From NCBI GenBank assembly GCA_963281155.1, contig CAUJLY010000006.1:7068001-7132000 (forward strand): 64,000 bases of DNA, in the 5' to 3' direction. Positions within the stretch are counted from its first letter, which is position 1; the number at the start of each line of letters is the position of its first letter. The position numbers and the translations under genes are program-made. Below the pieces are notes generated by a model. The model did no database searches. It saw only the letters and a program-made list of their open reading frames with translations, and was not told the DNA's origin. Source of the DNA: Rhabditophanes sp. KR3021 (Eukaryota; Nematoda; Chromadorea; Rhabditida; Alloionematidae). Positions 26,036 through 39,178 of the stretch are shown here, in pieces.

Positions 26036-26949
26036 CAAACAGAATTGTTAATATGAGTTTATTTCCTTATTTAATTATTATATTACGACGATTATATAAA
26101 CTCTTAGATTGTAAGCATCATATTAAATTTAAAACAACTTTAGTTTTTTAAGAATATGTAACAGTACATTTTTTCCTAATTTTGTATTCAATCCTTATCT
26201 TTATTATATAATAAAATCTATTTTAGTCAATTATATTGCCTTTAAATTGAAAGGTAATTGTTAATCAGTTCCTAGACACTAAATCAAGAAAAAGATTGCG
26301 TGTAATCAGCTTAATTTCTGTTGTGAAGCAAGCGAATATTTTCTTTTCATCTCTATTGAATCCGTGAAACCTTAAAAACGGTAAACAATTATTTGAATGA
26401 ATCTTTTATAGAAGTAATATTTTTTCGAATAAGTGTTATATGCTATATTGTCTTGGAATTTAAGCTTTAGACACCTGATTAAAATAAAAGGACACGCCAT
26501 TAACATTGGCCAAGATTTCTTAACACATTATTAATGCATTTATTTATGCAACCAATTTCTTTAGAATAGAAATTATTTGAATTAAATCCAAGCAATACTT
26601 ACTTATTAATTTTCTCATGCGTGTCCCTTTATCAAGCACGAGATTGGGTATTTTGGTTATTTTCAAAATAAGATTTCGAAAATACAGCCTCTTTTGCAAA
26701 TACGAATAAAGGGCATTCATAATACATCATTATTTATGAAGTTTTATGTACCTGCATCTAGAAGAGGCACAGCCTACATTTATGAAAGTTAGCTAACATC
26801 AAGTAACCTCTTATTAAGGCGGGTTTGGAAGCGACTATTTAATAAAGTATTTTTGTCATTCAACATCAGTTTTCAAACTCGGTCACTTTCTTTCACTCCC
26901 TTTTTTCTTTTCAATAATTTTAATTCCTTTTAGGCTTTTATTTCAAGAC

Positions 26950-27922
26950 ATGAAATTCCGTTATTGTTTAATGTACTTCTCTGTTGCTCAATTGATCTCC
27001 GGATTTTATGATCCAGATAGGGACCATCTCCGCGATATTACTGTTACTACTCAAACTTCGGATGATCGGTACAGTGATTTGGCTCTGAATGTTGCTCCTA
27101 ATTGGTTTGAGAACTATTATAATTCAATTTTTGTTGTTGGAGACCGCCCTGATTTGGATAAGACAAAAATTCCAGGAAGGCATTACGTTGCTGCTTCGTG
27201 CAATGTTACAACATTGGCTGCGAGACAGAATTGCATGACTCAATTAGAGCTTGAGATTATGGTTCATGAACAAAGACTGTAAGTTCAAAATGGGTAAATT
27301 TTAACGCCTTTATTGTTTAGATGGAGTTGTCACATCAATAACAAGGTCATTCTCAACTCCAAAAAACTAGTTTCCCAGTTAGGATTTCTTAATTTATACT
27401 CCAGTGAAGTTTTTATCGGAAAACCATGGAGGCCTCGATCCCCAGAAAAATGTATCCCCAGAGCTCCAGAGGAAATTGCCCAAGAAACATTTTGGTGTCT
27501 CTCAATACATTCATTAGATGAGCAAATGGTAGAAGCTATTAACAATAAATACTTTTTGAAGATGTATTCTGAAGAAAGGCAAAATAACACCCAGAACCTT
27601 TTGGATTTCTTTGGTAAGTTATAGCATTGCTTGATTTATATCATCGTCTACAGAGCGCTACGGAAACATTGAACCATCCATCGAACATGATATGTTTGCT
27701 TACTTGGAAAATATGCCATTTTCCCATCCGGACGATTACGCGTTGTGGGGTTACCACAACTTTGTAAGACCGTTCCATCCTTTTCATTTCAATTCTGCAT
27801 GCAGCAACTATACTGACAAATTCCAATATGATGCCCTCCACTGCTTTATGAAACACTCAATCGCTCGCAAATCTGTTTTTGTATTCAGCATGAATGCTCC
27901 AAGAGATTACGAAGATTGTTAA
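26950..27922 (+). CDS. Secreted Cys-rich protein of unrecognised family
   Basis: Three exons, 26950-27278, 27321-27613 and 27654-27922, with 42- and 40-bp introns, 296 aa. The N-terminus is a signal peptide (YCLMYFSVAQLISG). The mature part has eight cysteines (ASC, QNC, WSC, EKC, FWC, SAC, LHC, EDC), suggesting four disulphides, plus N-glycosylation sequons (NVT, NYT). It is rich in aromatics (PNWFENYY, FVRPFHPFHF). It has no transmembrane segment and no domain I can name. A decayed tandem paralogue lies 0.9 kb upstream on the same strand, so the family expands locally. Extracellular location is inferred from the leader; function is unknown. The ATG lies shortly after a ccttttag acceptor-like sequence, compatible with trans-splicing. 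Confidence 0.7.
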
Positions 27923-28764
27923 TTTCTGTAATATTTGTAAGAAATTAAAGTGTAGTAGCCGTTAAGTTTTTTCCATTTTTTAAATTCTGATACAGTGTAC
28001 TTTTTATACAACTCAATTTATGTATACTTCATTGAAATTCATGAAATAGCGGTACCATTTCATTACAATCAATGAACAATTTGATACAAATAATCTGACA
28101 TACTATAAGCAATATATAATTACTTTGTTATAAATAATCATCTTTTAAATAAATTTCGATCTTTTTAATAAGCTTGTTTTTTAAGATGTGATTAATCATA
28201 ACTTTTAAAACTTAATGATAGAGGAGAGATTGCTCGTACTACCACCAATTTCTATGTGTGAGCGTTCTTTCAGCCAATTTTTGTGCCTGCGTACCATTCA
28301 TGTGGGTTGAAAAAATGTACTTAATAATCATTGAACATTTTCATTTCTTAAATCTTATAAGTCCACTGGTTTAATTGAATGTATGAGAACTTTTAATTTA
28401 TAGAATAATTAAGTATGTGAATGAAAAACTTATTATTTATAAAGTAAATAATGTGTGGTTTAAAAATTTTGCAAGTCTTCTAAGTACTCTACTTAGGTAG
28501 TTTTCACTTCCGGTTTCAAATATAAGGCTTGTACTAAAATTTTTTGCATGATCTCCATACGAATAAGGAACAAAATGGTACCTTAAATAAATAGTTTCAG
28601 CATAAAGATTTCTTAATTCAAACGATATTTTAAATTAAGAGGTAAGCAATTTATTTAGGCTATTAGACGATTCTTTAAATGATGATTTACAAGGCACAGT
28701 TATTTGTTATTTACAAATATTCTTAAAATATTATGACGTTTATTTATATTTCTTTGATAATTAA
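27923..28764. other. Intergenic between convergent genes
   Basis: The 3' regions of the secreted Cys-rich gene (+) and the Cys-loop channel (-) meet here. The sequence is AT-rich. I see no protein-coding or RNA gene. Confidence 0.5.
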
Positions 28765-30318
28765 TTAGGGCGCTTTTTTATCACCGTTCATGTACACGCC
28801 CCAATACACAAAATTGTATAACGAAAACGCCGCAGGGAATAGGAAACGTGAGTAGAAATCTAACCGTTTCACAGTTTACAATAGATTTTGATTTCTTCTA
28901 AAATTGAAATAACTATGACGTAAACGTGTACCTACCTTTTTTTTCCTTCTTGAATCTCTCATTTGGCCAGATGCAGATTCATCATTTCTAGTGGCAAACC
29001 CAACAACAGCTAACTCTAGAAGAGTCATGAAGATAAATCCTATTCCTGACAGAAACCAGACGTCTATTGCTTTAACGTAATTCACTCTTGGCAAATTACG
29101 AATGACATTACCGAATTCTAAATGATTTAGATTAATATAACTAACGATAGTTTACTTACGAAATGTCATCGCTAATAGAGCATTTACGGAAATCATTGTT
29201 CTTGCGGCTAAGGCAGACGGGGACAAATAAAAAGGTATCCAACTAATGAATACTATAAATAAAATAGTCTTGAAAATCTTTATTAGAAGCTAACCAACCT
29301 GTGAGATACGTGGGTATATACCCTTGAAGTAGATACCATCCGTATCTTCGTTTGAATGTAAATGAAACCGTCAGTTCATCCCAATCCCCAGCCGCATATC
29401 CTTTGACAACTGTAACATATGAGAAATTCATTAAAGTGAAATCAGGAAGTTCGATTTCCTTGTATATTTGAACGGGTAATGGATCATTCCAATTCATTCT
29501 AACCTCTCTGATATTGTAATTATAGGAAGTGAAAGTTAAAAAACAAGTCATAGAATCCATCGGAAAATGCCTTAAATTGATATCACAAGGTCCTTTACTT
29601 TTTATTCTCCAATTCGACCACAAAGAACCTAAAAAATGTTGTCATAATTTATTTGTCTTTGTTTCTGAACAAATTTATTTAATTCAACCTCTTTACTCAT
29701 ATCATTCCATACAAACAACAAAAAGAAAGTTTGTCACTCAAATTTAATACTTTAGGGAATTAAATGACACATCATAACTTAATTTGTTATATTTCTTAAT
29801 TTGACAATTAATAAATTATCGAAAAGAATAATCTTAGTTCTTACCATTAGGAAAGACCATCAAAAACACATTTCTAAAGGGGGAACTATGAATCTGTGCA
29901 CTTTTGGAGTTGATAAAACACGTGTTTGGAATCCAAATTTCATCCCACATATTGTAGTCAAAGGTCAGATTTCCTTTGCATGGACGCATATAATCGTACT
30001 GAAGGGCAGGATCTTCCCAAAATTCATTTACATACAAATCTAAAACAATAAGTAATTTATTTAACCACACTAACCTATTTCAAAATCTTGGGTCAAATCC
30101 GAGACAGACGTGACTTCCTGAATCCATAATTCAATCCTCACTGTCACAGGAAATGAGGGAATTTGGTGTCGATTATAATGTTGGGCAGTATCCATAAGTA
30201 AGTGATCAATTATGTCTGTTTCGTTTGAACAAAATTTATAATTATCATCTTGAAGGATTAGGCATTTAGATACTTTAAATAAAATAAATACTATTACGGC
30301 TGCTATTATTTTTCTCAT
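28765..30318 (-). CDS. Cys-loop ligand-gated ion channel subunit with a very short M3-M4 loop
   Basis: Six exons: 30318-30075, 30039-29845, 29628-29299, 29252-29160, 29117-28932 and 28859-28765, 380 aa. Introns are 35, 216, 46, 42 and 72 bp. In order: a signal peptide (IIAAVIVFILFKVSKC), an extracellular ligand-binding domain with the Cys-loop C-x13-C (CDINLRHFPMDSMTC), FKRRYGWYLLQGYIPTYLT entering M1, M2 SALAARTMISVNALLAMTF, M3 after RNLPRVNYVKAIDVW, and M4 FPAAFSLYNFVYWG. The intracellular loop between M3 and M4 is only about 25 residues (RKKKVDFYSR) by my last splice (gtag/GTACAC donor, gttag acceptor). The M2 entrance reads AAR, not the PAR of typical anion channels. It is paralogous to the channel at 50147-51787. 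The ligand is unknown; relatives gate by acetylcholine, GABA or amines. The terminal intron is the least certain. Confidence 0.8.
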
Positions 30319-31731
30319 TTAGTTGAAACTATTTAAATATGTTATAGAAATGACTCAAATGGTACGTAAATAAAACGATAATAGTAATGGAGATTTTAAT
30401 ACACGCAAAACTTAAGACAAGTAAAATAATATGCATTAATATGATACTAATTTTGATCAAATAGACAATTGCTATGCATACATTTGATATATTTGATACA
30501 TTTGTGTTTTAAACAATTGCTAATAAACCTACATCTTCTAAAATAATTGTCGAACCTAAATATCCCAATCTATCGCCAAACCTACGTTTTCAAATATAGT
30601 CTCCAAACAAACATCTTCAAATATAATTTCAAACCTACATCTTCAGATGTGATTTCCAAACCTACATTTCCACAATTATATCTTATAACTATATTTTCAA
30701 AAGCATAAATGTATTTTTACAAACATATATGTATCGTTATTTTTATCAAAATCTTGAAAAATAAATGAACAGCCGGCAACAGACTTGACATCTTCAAAAT
30801 GGTTAACTATATATCTATAAATGCATTGGCTAACAATATATAAAAGCGACTTTGTGATTGTCGTAACATAACTTATTTTATTGGATATAGCAGTTATAAG
30901 TTTGAATGAATTGAAAGAGTGATGTCTACAAATGAAAAATGCGTAACAATCATAATAACATTATTATAACTACAATAATGCTTTTAATATTAACTTAGAG
31001 CTTGACTTCTTCCTATTAATTATTTTTAACCATACAAAATGTTATAATAATGTTGAAACTTATCTTCGACAAGCCGGAATAAACATTTACAACTTATTTT
31101 GACACATTGAACTAAAAAAGAACAGCTTATTTTTTCACGTTTAAACAAACATGCTAATCAGATAAATAAGAAAAGTGATGCATCACAAAAACATAATCTC
31201 AATTTATCAGTTCTTTAACTATTATTCATTTCATGAATACTTAAATTTTGCCCATATCCATCCTTTAACAACCTCTATTATCAAGGAAGAGATGCTTTAT
31301 CATGGATAAAGCTTGTTTCTTTTTATATACTTTCTAAATTACCGATTTAAAATGTAAATGTTATTTGAAAGGCAATAGAAGTCATAGCTTTTTGTGCGTA
31401 CAAATGTGTTGTAGTAATATGGTAAATTTTATTTACATAATAATTGAACTTGAAAATTATTCCTGAATAGAAATAACATGACGATATTTGATTGATAGCT
31501 TTCTTTAGTCATTTGCATAATTTTGTGGTTAAGCTTTTAGAGGATGTGCGCAAATAGTTTAACATTGATAATTTGACATAATGGGCTTACTGATCTAATT
31601 AGCTGAAAGTTTTATATAACAAGCTCAAGAACTACAAGTATTTATTTACATATGCAAGCATTTATTATGTATATATTAAGTTTTATTTTATTTTTTTGAA
31701 ATTGATACATCAAAATTAACAGTTCAATTAT
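30319..31731. other. Intergenic with a degenerate minisatellite
   Basis: Upstream of the channel gene (-) and downstream of the fucosyltransferase gene (-). It contains the ~27-bp tandem repeat listed separately. No gene is recognised. Confidence 0.5.
30525..30682. repeat. Degenerate ~27-bp minisatellite
   Basis: Five to six diverged copies of a unit near aaacctacatcttcaaatat plus a short tail. The clearest are units of 27, 26 and 27 bp around 30578-30657, flanked by more eroded ones. It is non-coding and sits about 200 bp upstream of the channel gene start. Confidence 0.6.
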
Positions 31732-33124
31732 TTAAGTCGCTATACCCCATTGACTTTGTTGATTATTGCAATCACCTTTTTGTTTCCACCAGTTTTCGAT
31801 ATCATGATAAATTTTGTTTGGCATATCTTGAGCAAAATTACAAATTCGACACCAATATTTGCTGCCAACTAAGCTTCCATAATTGTTCCATTCAAAGTAT
31901 TCTTGGTAAGCTGTACTATTGCGATCCAAATATTTCAAATATCTTAAAAACAACGTTAAACTCAAACAACAATAAAATAAACACAAAACTTACTCAACCA
32001 AAGCATGAGCATTTTTAAATTGACTAACATGAATAAATGAATTTGGCGGAGAAATCTTTTTATAAAAATCTATCGAAGGTCCCAAAACAATTGGAATAAC
32101 TTGATTTTGTAAAGCATTAATGAAAAATTTTTCCGTCACGTAGTCACGACAATTACCGTTCTCGAATGCCAAATAATATTTGTAATTATTTTTCAACAAT
32201 TGATAGCCGTCATGCCTATTAACTGTCTTTTCCCCACATTTCCCAAACTTATCAACGGGATAATACATAGAAATTTGATCTGCGTATTGGTGGCGATTAT
32301 TTCGGGTCAGGCAATTTGATACAAAGAAAGCTACCCTGCTTTTTTTACCTAAACTGTTATTTAGTAATTGCTATCAAACACTTACTAGTTTCAATTGTTT
32401 TCGAATATTGCTTATTTTTGTAGTAATAATTAAGTTTGTTTTTGACATATCTTCCATACGGTTCCACAAAATCAGCATCCCATCTATAGCTGCTAGTGAA
32501 ATTAATTTTACCATTATACATTCTTAAATCACCGCTATTTTCAGGATTTTCTTGTAACTGCAGAATGAAAGCTTGATTGGGTCTTTTTTGTTTATACAAC
32601 CTCTCAAATATATCATTGCTATCATTGTTGTCTGGTGTAAATATAACGATTTGAGAGTGATTAAAGTCTGCCAATTTATTTGTAACAAAACACCTTTGAT
32701 TAGGGCAGTCGCCTGTCGCTCGAAATCCTAAATATTGCCCTTTGTGATGATAAATTGATATCAATTCATCATTGCGAACTTTTTTAGGCCTATACATTAG
32801 TTGTTTAGCTATTCGATCGTTGTTAGCATCAAAAGATAGTTGCCCATCAAAAATTTGATTATTTGGCACATTTTGGAAGAATGGCAAGTTTGTAATTAGT
32901 AGGTGATAATTCAAGATACAATAGAGGATAAATAAAATAAGGCCAATAATTGTCAGGCATTCTATTATCCCTATGTAAATAAGTTGGAATAGCTTTTGCT
33001 TTTTTAATACTTTAATAGAACGCTCGAGAATGTGCTTCATTTGATTTGATATGTCACGAAACTTTATAATGTGTACAAGTATATCTAAAGACAAATAGAT
33101 TTTAACGTTTGTTAATATAAGCAT
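31732..33124 (-). CDS. Alpha-1,3-fucosyltransferase (GT10), Golgi type II membrane protein
   Basis: Three exons, 33124-32386, 32348-31994 and 31942-31732, with introns of 37 and 51 bp, 434 aa. A more natural start is the in-frame ATG at 33040 (MKHILERSIKVLKKQK), giving 406 aa: a short basic cytoplasmic tail followed by a membrane anchor (LIYIGIIECLTIIGLILFI), as in Golgi glycosyltransferases. The lumenal stem leads to the GT10 domain, with YRWDADFVEPYG, RVAFFVSNC and the family signature YLAFENGNCRDYVTEKFF followed by PIVLG. The enzyme would transfer fucose from GDP-fucose to GlcNAc in alpha-1,3 linkage on glycans. The class is well supported; core versus antenna specificity cannot be told from sequence. 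Length is normal for the family. Confidence 0.88.
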
Positions 33125-36056
33125 GTTCTTGCCTACATAATGTTATATGCATATTCATATTATGATAATTTTAAAACAATTTTAAATCAAATCAAATGAA
33201 CGCGGCAACACTTGAACTATTATGAGTTTATACAAAATTACAAGTGTTGAAAAGCAATAAGAGAGGCATTGAATATGTACCGAGGCACTAAAATTTAATA
33301 GAACGTGTGTTTGTGTTGTGTATATTTATCAATTCATATAAATTACAATAATCACCATTTCTTTATATTTAGTTGGACTTTAAACAATAGATGTCAACAG
33401 ACACATATCAATAAATGTTTTGATTAGAGTTTAAAGGTTTGCCGATTCTGCCAAAATAATAGTCATTATAAAGAAGATGGAAGGATGCTTTTTAATTGTG
33501 AGACTCGATTTTCAAATATAAATTAAGTTTGGATGTTTAAAATTAAAAGTATAGAGGTTCTCTCATTAGCTGTTTCAAACATAACCGAAAATTATAAAAG
33601 TACATATATAGTAGTCGAGCTGGTATCAAAGTAATAATATAGTATCAAATTAGATAGCATCATGAATTAATGGATAGATAAAGAAATGACAAAAGTTTAT
33701 TTAGATAATTAAGAGTAAATGCCAAACACTACAATGAGAAGAAATTATATGTTGTGGGAATTAGATTTAAAGTCTAAATTTGATACAACAAATACGAAAC
33801 TTGGTAAGCTAATTAAAATATTATCTGAAACAAATACACACATATTTTAAAAATTTTCAATTAACAAAAAATTACGTTTCTGTGCAAATATAATCTTGTT
33901 AGTAACCCTTGGGGTACAAACAAAAGCAAGTATTCAGGTTTGGTAGAGCAAAATAATATATTCAAAAGCTTTTGTTTAAAGCAACTCTACTGCTATCTTC
34001 TAATTTCATAATTTACTTATTTTTTGCCAATGCATCTTTCTTTATTTTTGAAAGGCAGTAAATTTTTGTCCTCCCGTTAGTAACAGATTTAAAGTTTAAA
34101 ATACTTTGATTGCTCAAAGATTATGTTCTTTGGATCAATTTTATTCGGCTTGCAATTTCGTTCAAAATGAATATTCACATATACTACATAAATAAATACA
34201 CAATATATCTGTAAATAAATACATATACAACAATGGAAAGATTTAGGGAAAATGTGCCTTTTAAAACAGGTATCAGATTGTTTGTTTTGTACGAAAGTGA
34301 TAAATAAAAATAAACATTATATCAAATTATACTAATATGTTATGTAATACAAAGAAAAACATCCATATTATACATTTCTCATCAAACAAAGTATCCCTTT
34401 TAATTATGTTAATTATACTGAGGCAATAATTTTCATTGCAAAATCGGTTTTAGCAAGTGATGCCACATCATTACATGTTTATATATTCAAGGTTCATTAA
34501 AATCCACAGTGTTCAATCCACACAAATAAAAGTATTTTAATGTTAAATTGCATGATAATAGTTTAAGCTTTCTAGTTTCAAAGAAGTTTTACTCACTGCC
34601 ATTATTTAAACTGGAAATTCAATAAGAAACAAACTTTCACATTTTTTGTTATGAATCATCTTTCAAATATCTTAACATGTTTTCCGAACCATTACTCTTG
34701 GAGTTGATACATATAAGTTCTTACCACTGGGTTTAAAAGATATTAAGAAGGTAATTTTATGTTTTCTGCTTTGACACCACTTTGTTTTGATTTGACGCAC
34801 GTAGTATGACATTTTGACTGTACATTTATTCAAATGTTTGCTTTTCCTTGTCATTAGCATTTAAAGAAGATGATTCATACATGCCTCAGGGTTTAACTAT
34901 AAATGTGTTTGCAATGGCTAATATTCAGTGAATAAAAAAAGTGCTAAAAATAAAGTCTGCTGAATTACACAAAAATAAAAGTAACTTATCCAAAGAGTTA
35001 TTGTGGATAGAAACTATAATTTGGAAGCCAATTAAAATTTATCCAATAAAGAATATACATTGTATCCCCAATTGTCATTTTTATCACCTGTAATTTGATT
35101 TGCGTTAGGTATTAAAATGTCCCTATGAAAAATACAATAGCCATATCCAAAATAAGTACTGAGTTAATATCTGGTTTGTCCAAAATTTGGAAATTTATAA
35201 CTTGATATTATATAATAAAAATTAATTGGTAATCCGATATTGAAGCTCAATTAAATATTATCAAATACAATTTAAAAATCAAACCATATCCATCAAAACA
35301 AACAACAACATTTTACAATTTTTATTTAAAAAATAAATTTATGGGTGTTATTATTATACCGGAATTTCAATTATACTTTTAATTTAGTGGCCTACTTGAA
35401 ACTTTTTTTAATATTAAATATTTGTTGGAGGATATCTTATATCTGGTTTTTTTATTTTTCACTTTGCTCGCAACGAAGACATATATGATTATGCGATGTA
35501 TCAAAATGTTGCAAGGTTAACATTCTTTTTGGTAAGAAATGTCGATGGTTTGAATATAGATTTATATGCGGATTCAGTATAATTTTCAATCAGAGATATA
35601 TGTAAAACCAAAAAAATCGTTCGAATTGAAACACCATTATTCAATCAGGACTCGATTTTGAATTAATTTTAAACAAATTTTTATTAAGTTTTTATTGTCT
35701 ACAAATATCCTTGATAATGATGAATCATATATCTTAAGTTGTCGAAAGTTTGCATGATTGTTAAAATCAAAGGTGTGACATCATACGCAGCAAAGCTTAA
35801 ATTTTCTTTACAACTAAAAAAGTGGTTTTGCTTCCATATATTTCACTAATTTCACCTTATTTTGTATTCATCCCTCCCCAAAGCGCACATATGTCGTACA
35901 AATAGCCAAATACTAGATCTACATGTTACTTATTCGAGTCGAGTATATAAAGCCGTGTTTTGCCACAACCAATCATCAAACATTTGCATTCAAGCTTTCT
36001 ACATTTCAATAATTTAAAAATTAAATAACAACAATTTAAAATATTTACAGATTATT
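33125..36056. other. Intergenic, upstream of divergent genes
   Basis: 2.9 kb of AT-rich sequence between the fucosyltransferase (-) and the DB-module gene (+). Apart from the TATA box near the 3' end, I find no gene or repeat worth calling. Confidence 0.5.
35944..35951 (+). promoter_or_regulatory. TATA box of the DB-module gene
   Basis: TATATAAA in a locally GC-richer context (cgagtcgagtatataaagcc), about 106 bp upstream of the ATG at 36057. The spacing suits a core promoter with a short 5' leader ending in a tatttacag acceptor at about 36050. Confidence 0.5.
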
Positions 36057-37305
36057 ATGTTTGCAAACAAGACTGCCATTGCTTTGATTGTGGTTGCTTC
36101 TACATTGGCAATTTCACTTACTAATGCCTGCTTAGCTTCTGGAGTTTGTGGAGGGGGTTCGGGTTGTGGTGTGCCACCACCCCAGCCTTCATGTGGAGGA
36201 GGATGTTCAAGTGGATACAGGTAGGTCACAAAAAGTATTAAAACATTTATGACTTTTTAACCAATATATTAAATTAAAAAATTCATTAGATTTGAATGCC
36301 CGTATTTATTTTTACCTTAATAAGAATTTTGGGGCTATCAGCAATATTGTTTTGTTGTCTAGGCACACTTAGTCAAGAAATTGCTCTTTGAAATGTTTGT
36401 AGCCTAATATTCTTCTCATAACCCAATGATTAAGATGTCCATTACTTACAAATTGAGGAATATTGCTGGTAGTAATTAAAAGCCATTAACGCTTTTCAAA
36501 TAATTTTACTTTGTTTAACCAAGGGACCCATTTTTATGTTAACAATACTCTTTGTCAAAATATGGAATCACTGTAGTGTCAAAGCGTGCATTTCTCAGGG
36601 CTTAAATTATGTATTTTGCAAACATTTAAATGCTTATTAAAAAGAATAACAAATTTCGGGCAAAAATATTAGTCCTTTGCACTGATCGAATAAAAAGTTA
36701 TATTTGGTTTAATATTTTCGGCATAATTATTAACTTCCTCTCCTTGTTCCAGCTGCGGCACGTACGGTTGCTTTTCAACAAAAAAAGCAAGAGTTGCTTC
36801 TTCACTTACCCTCAAAATTGACGATGATGAAGAAAATTCAGTTAAAAAGGCATTAACTCCTAATGACAGATTCATGGAATGCTGTAAAACTCGTAATTTA
36901 CCAGATTCATGCCTTGCAAAATGTTCATACAACGCATATACTCGCAACGCTCTTCAAAATATGTACTTCCGCACAGACTCTTGTCCTATCGCTGCTGCTG
37001 CAGATATTCATTATTGCGCCGCTGAAGGAAAAGATCATCGCGACTGTTGTTATAGACAAGGTAATTTAATGTCACAAATAATTCAAGTTAATTTTTTATC
37101 TGTAGGAATCACCACGACTCTTGCTGGAAACAAGTGTTTGACATTCTGCGACCAAAGGCCTGGCAACGTTACTCAACTTGACTATACGTACATGCCTTGC
37201 TACGATCGTTTCGAAAATATGAAACAATGTTTCTGGCAAGAAGCAAACAAAGCAGTCATTCACCAGTACAAAAATGATGCAGCTGATGACAAATCTTTGG
37301 AGTAA
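36057..37305 (+). CDS. Secreted DB-module cysteine-rich protein
   Basis: Three exons, 36057-36220, 36753-37060 and 37106-37305, 223 aa; the introns are 532 and 45 bp. The leader IALIVVASTLAISLTNAC is a signal peptide. It is followed by a Gly/Cys/Pro-rich segment (GVCGGGSGCG, CGGGCSSGY) and, from about residue 95, a DB module recognised by FMECCKTRNLPDSC, KCSYNAY, DCCYRQG, CLTFCDQRPG and CYDRFENMKQCF. DB modules are nematode-specific, disulphide-rich, extracellular domains of poorly defined function. Length is in the usual range for single-module members. The TATA box and strong start suggest high, regulated expression, perhaps in epidermis or cuticle (inference). Confidence 0.82.
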
Positions 37306-37951
37306 TCAGAATAGATATATACCTGACGTATATATATCCATATAAATTATGTGATATATTGCAATAGCAGAGGAATATATTTTTGACATATTTATATTGT
37401 TTCCTTTTTAAATTACAGCTTCAATTATTTGTACTTACTATGATATATTTATATGTGTCTGTGTTGAAAGCATAAAAACGATTTCCTTACATTGTTTTAT
37501 CAGTTACCAATTTATATACTCTGCAACAAGACAGAAAGAGAACCAGATGGCCTAGATAAGAACTCACACTACTATAACTGCCAAGCTGTGTTAACCAACA
37601 CTTTATTTTACTAGATACCATTCATGTTATTACTATATGCGATATAAAGAGTATATGCGAATTACCAAAACTCTACACAAGACGTTCTATCGTTAAAAGA
37701 AAAAAGGGATCACAAAATTTGTGTGCGAAGTATGGACTCATTATTCAAACTTACTCTGCGCCTTAGACTATATTAATCCATTCGATACAAACCAGCCTTG
37801 GTAAATTAGGTTTGTGCCTAAGTTACACTAATTATCACGCTCCAATTTAGCAACTTTGAATTGTGTCAGAATGCCCGCGCCCTCTTCATAACTCCTCCAT
37901 TCATTAACAACATTTTTTATTTCTAGCTAACGAAATAATTAACAAATTGGG

Positions 37952-39178
37952 ATGCCGGTCGGACAACCAGTTTTCAGTCAAAGCGAAGCCCAATCGAAGG
38001 AACGGCTAGCTAGTTATGTCTATGATTATCTCCAGCAGACAGGAGCCATGAAGGCCGCCGAAGCTTTTAAAGTCGAATTTTTGCAAATAACACCGGGAAT
38101 AAGACAACTTGCAGATTCTGACCAACCTAATTTCCTTCAAAATTGGTGGATGTATGTTTTTTTGGATACCTTGATATTTATTTGATTTAGGGTATTTTGG
38201 GATTTGTATTGTGCAGCTCCTGAACGGCGTGACGTCTGTGAAACATCTCAAGAAGCAAAAGCGTTCCACGAATATGTTTGTTTATCATTTTAAAAGCCTC
38301 TATCATCTGACATATCTTCAATTTTAGGGTATAACACCACATGGCCAAATGCCTCCTCATCCGTCTGGTATGGGCAACTTGCCAATGCACCCTCCTGTCA
38401 TAGGACAAGTTAGTTTAGGCCTAGTATATACACATATATAATACTAACACTCGATACCTTTTAGTATGGCATGGCTCATCCTGGCATGCCCGGACCTGAC
38501 ACTTCTATGTCACCAGCACATTTTCAACAAAGACCAAATGACCCTGCTATTAACGGTCCTCAAAGAATGCCGATTCAAAACGGGAGAGCAATGAATGGGC
38601 CTCCAGCTTTTTCCGGTCAAAATCCAAATCTGTTCCCATCTGACCAACAAATGAGGCCAATGATGCATAATCCCGGAAACAGGCCACCCTCAAGTGGAAT
38701 GCCAAATGGGCAAATGCGGCCTGATGCTCGTTTTCCAGGTCATCCGCAATATCTTGAGAATGCAATGGTGGCTCATCCAAGCGGACTGCCATCCATGCCT
38801 CCCAATTTGCGTTCAGACCCACAACAAAATCCTAACCCAATGCAAGATCAACGATACATGGCAATGAATCAACAACAGCAATATCCTTACATGCCACCTG
38901 AACAGCCTAATCAATCTCATATTCCCGTGACTAACCAACAAGACTTGTCTCAAAACATGCACCTAATGAATCCTTCATCTAATCAACAACAGCAGAATCT
39001 AGGCATGCCTGATTATGGCAATGCTCACTCACAACCCCATCAAATGACAACCCACTCAATGGATCCCCAGCAAAATCAGGCAAATCTTCAAAGTTTAGGA
39101 TCAAATATTAATCAAAATGGCGATGTCAACGATGATAAATACAAAATCAAAACTGAAAATGGAGAATTTTTTTCTTGA
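37952..39178 (+). CDS. sam-10: SSBP/SSDP family LIM-domain-binding cofactor
   Basis: Four exons: 37952-38151, 38191-38275, 38328-38408 and 38465-39178, 359 aa; introns are 39, 52 and 56 bp. The N-terminal 95 residues are the conserved LUFS/LisH-type domain: [20 protein letters not shown], then [35 protein letters not shown]. The rest is a Pro/Gly/Met/Gln-rich disordered tail typical of the family (human SSBP2-4 are ~360-390 aa). SSBP proteins bind and stabilise LDB1/Chip and act with LIM-homeodomain factors in the nucleus. The C. elegans orthologue is sam-10, involved with ldb-1 in neuronal wiring. Orthology is firm because the family is usually single copy. A tatttctag acceptor precedes the ATG by about 25 bp. 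Confidence 0.92.

Noticed and set aside
28860..28931. Frameshift in the last part of the minus-strand channel gene
   Set aside because: A 72-bp intron with donor gtag/GTACAC and acceptor gttag joins VDFYSRFLFP in frame, so a frameshift is not needed, though the splice is unproven.
36014..36229. Pro-rich minus-strand frame
   Set aside because: Antisense shadow of the Gly-rich first exon of the DB-module gene.
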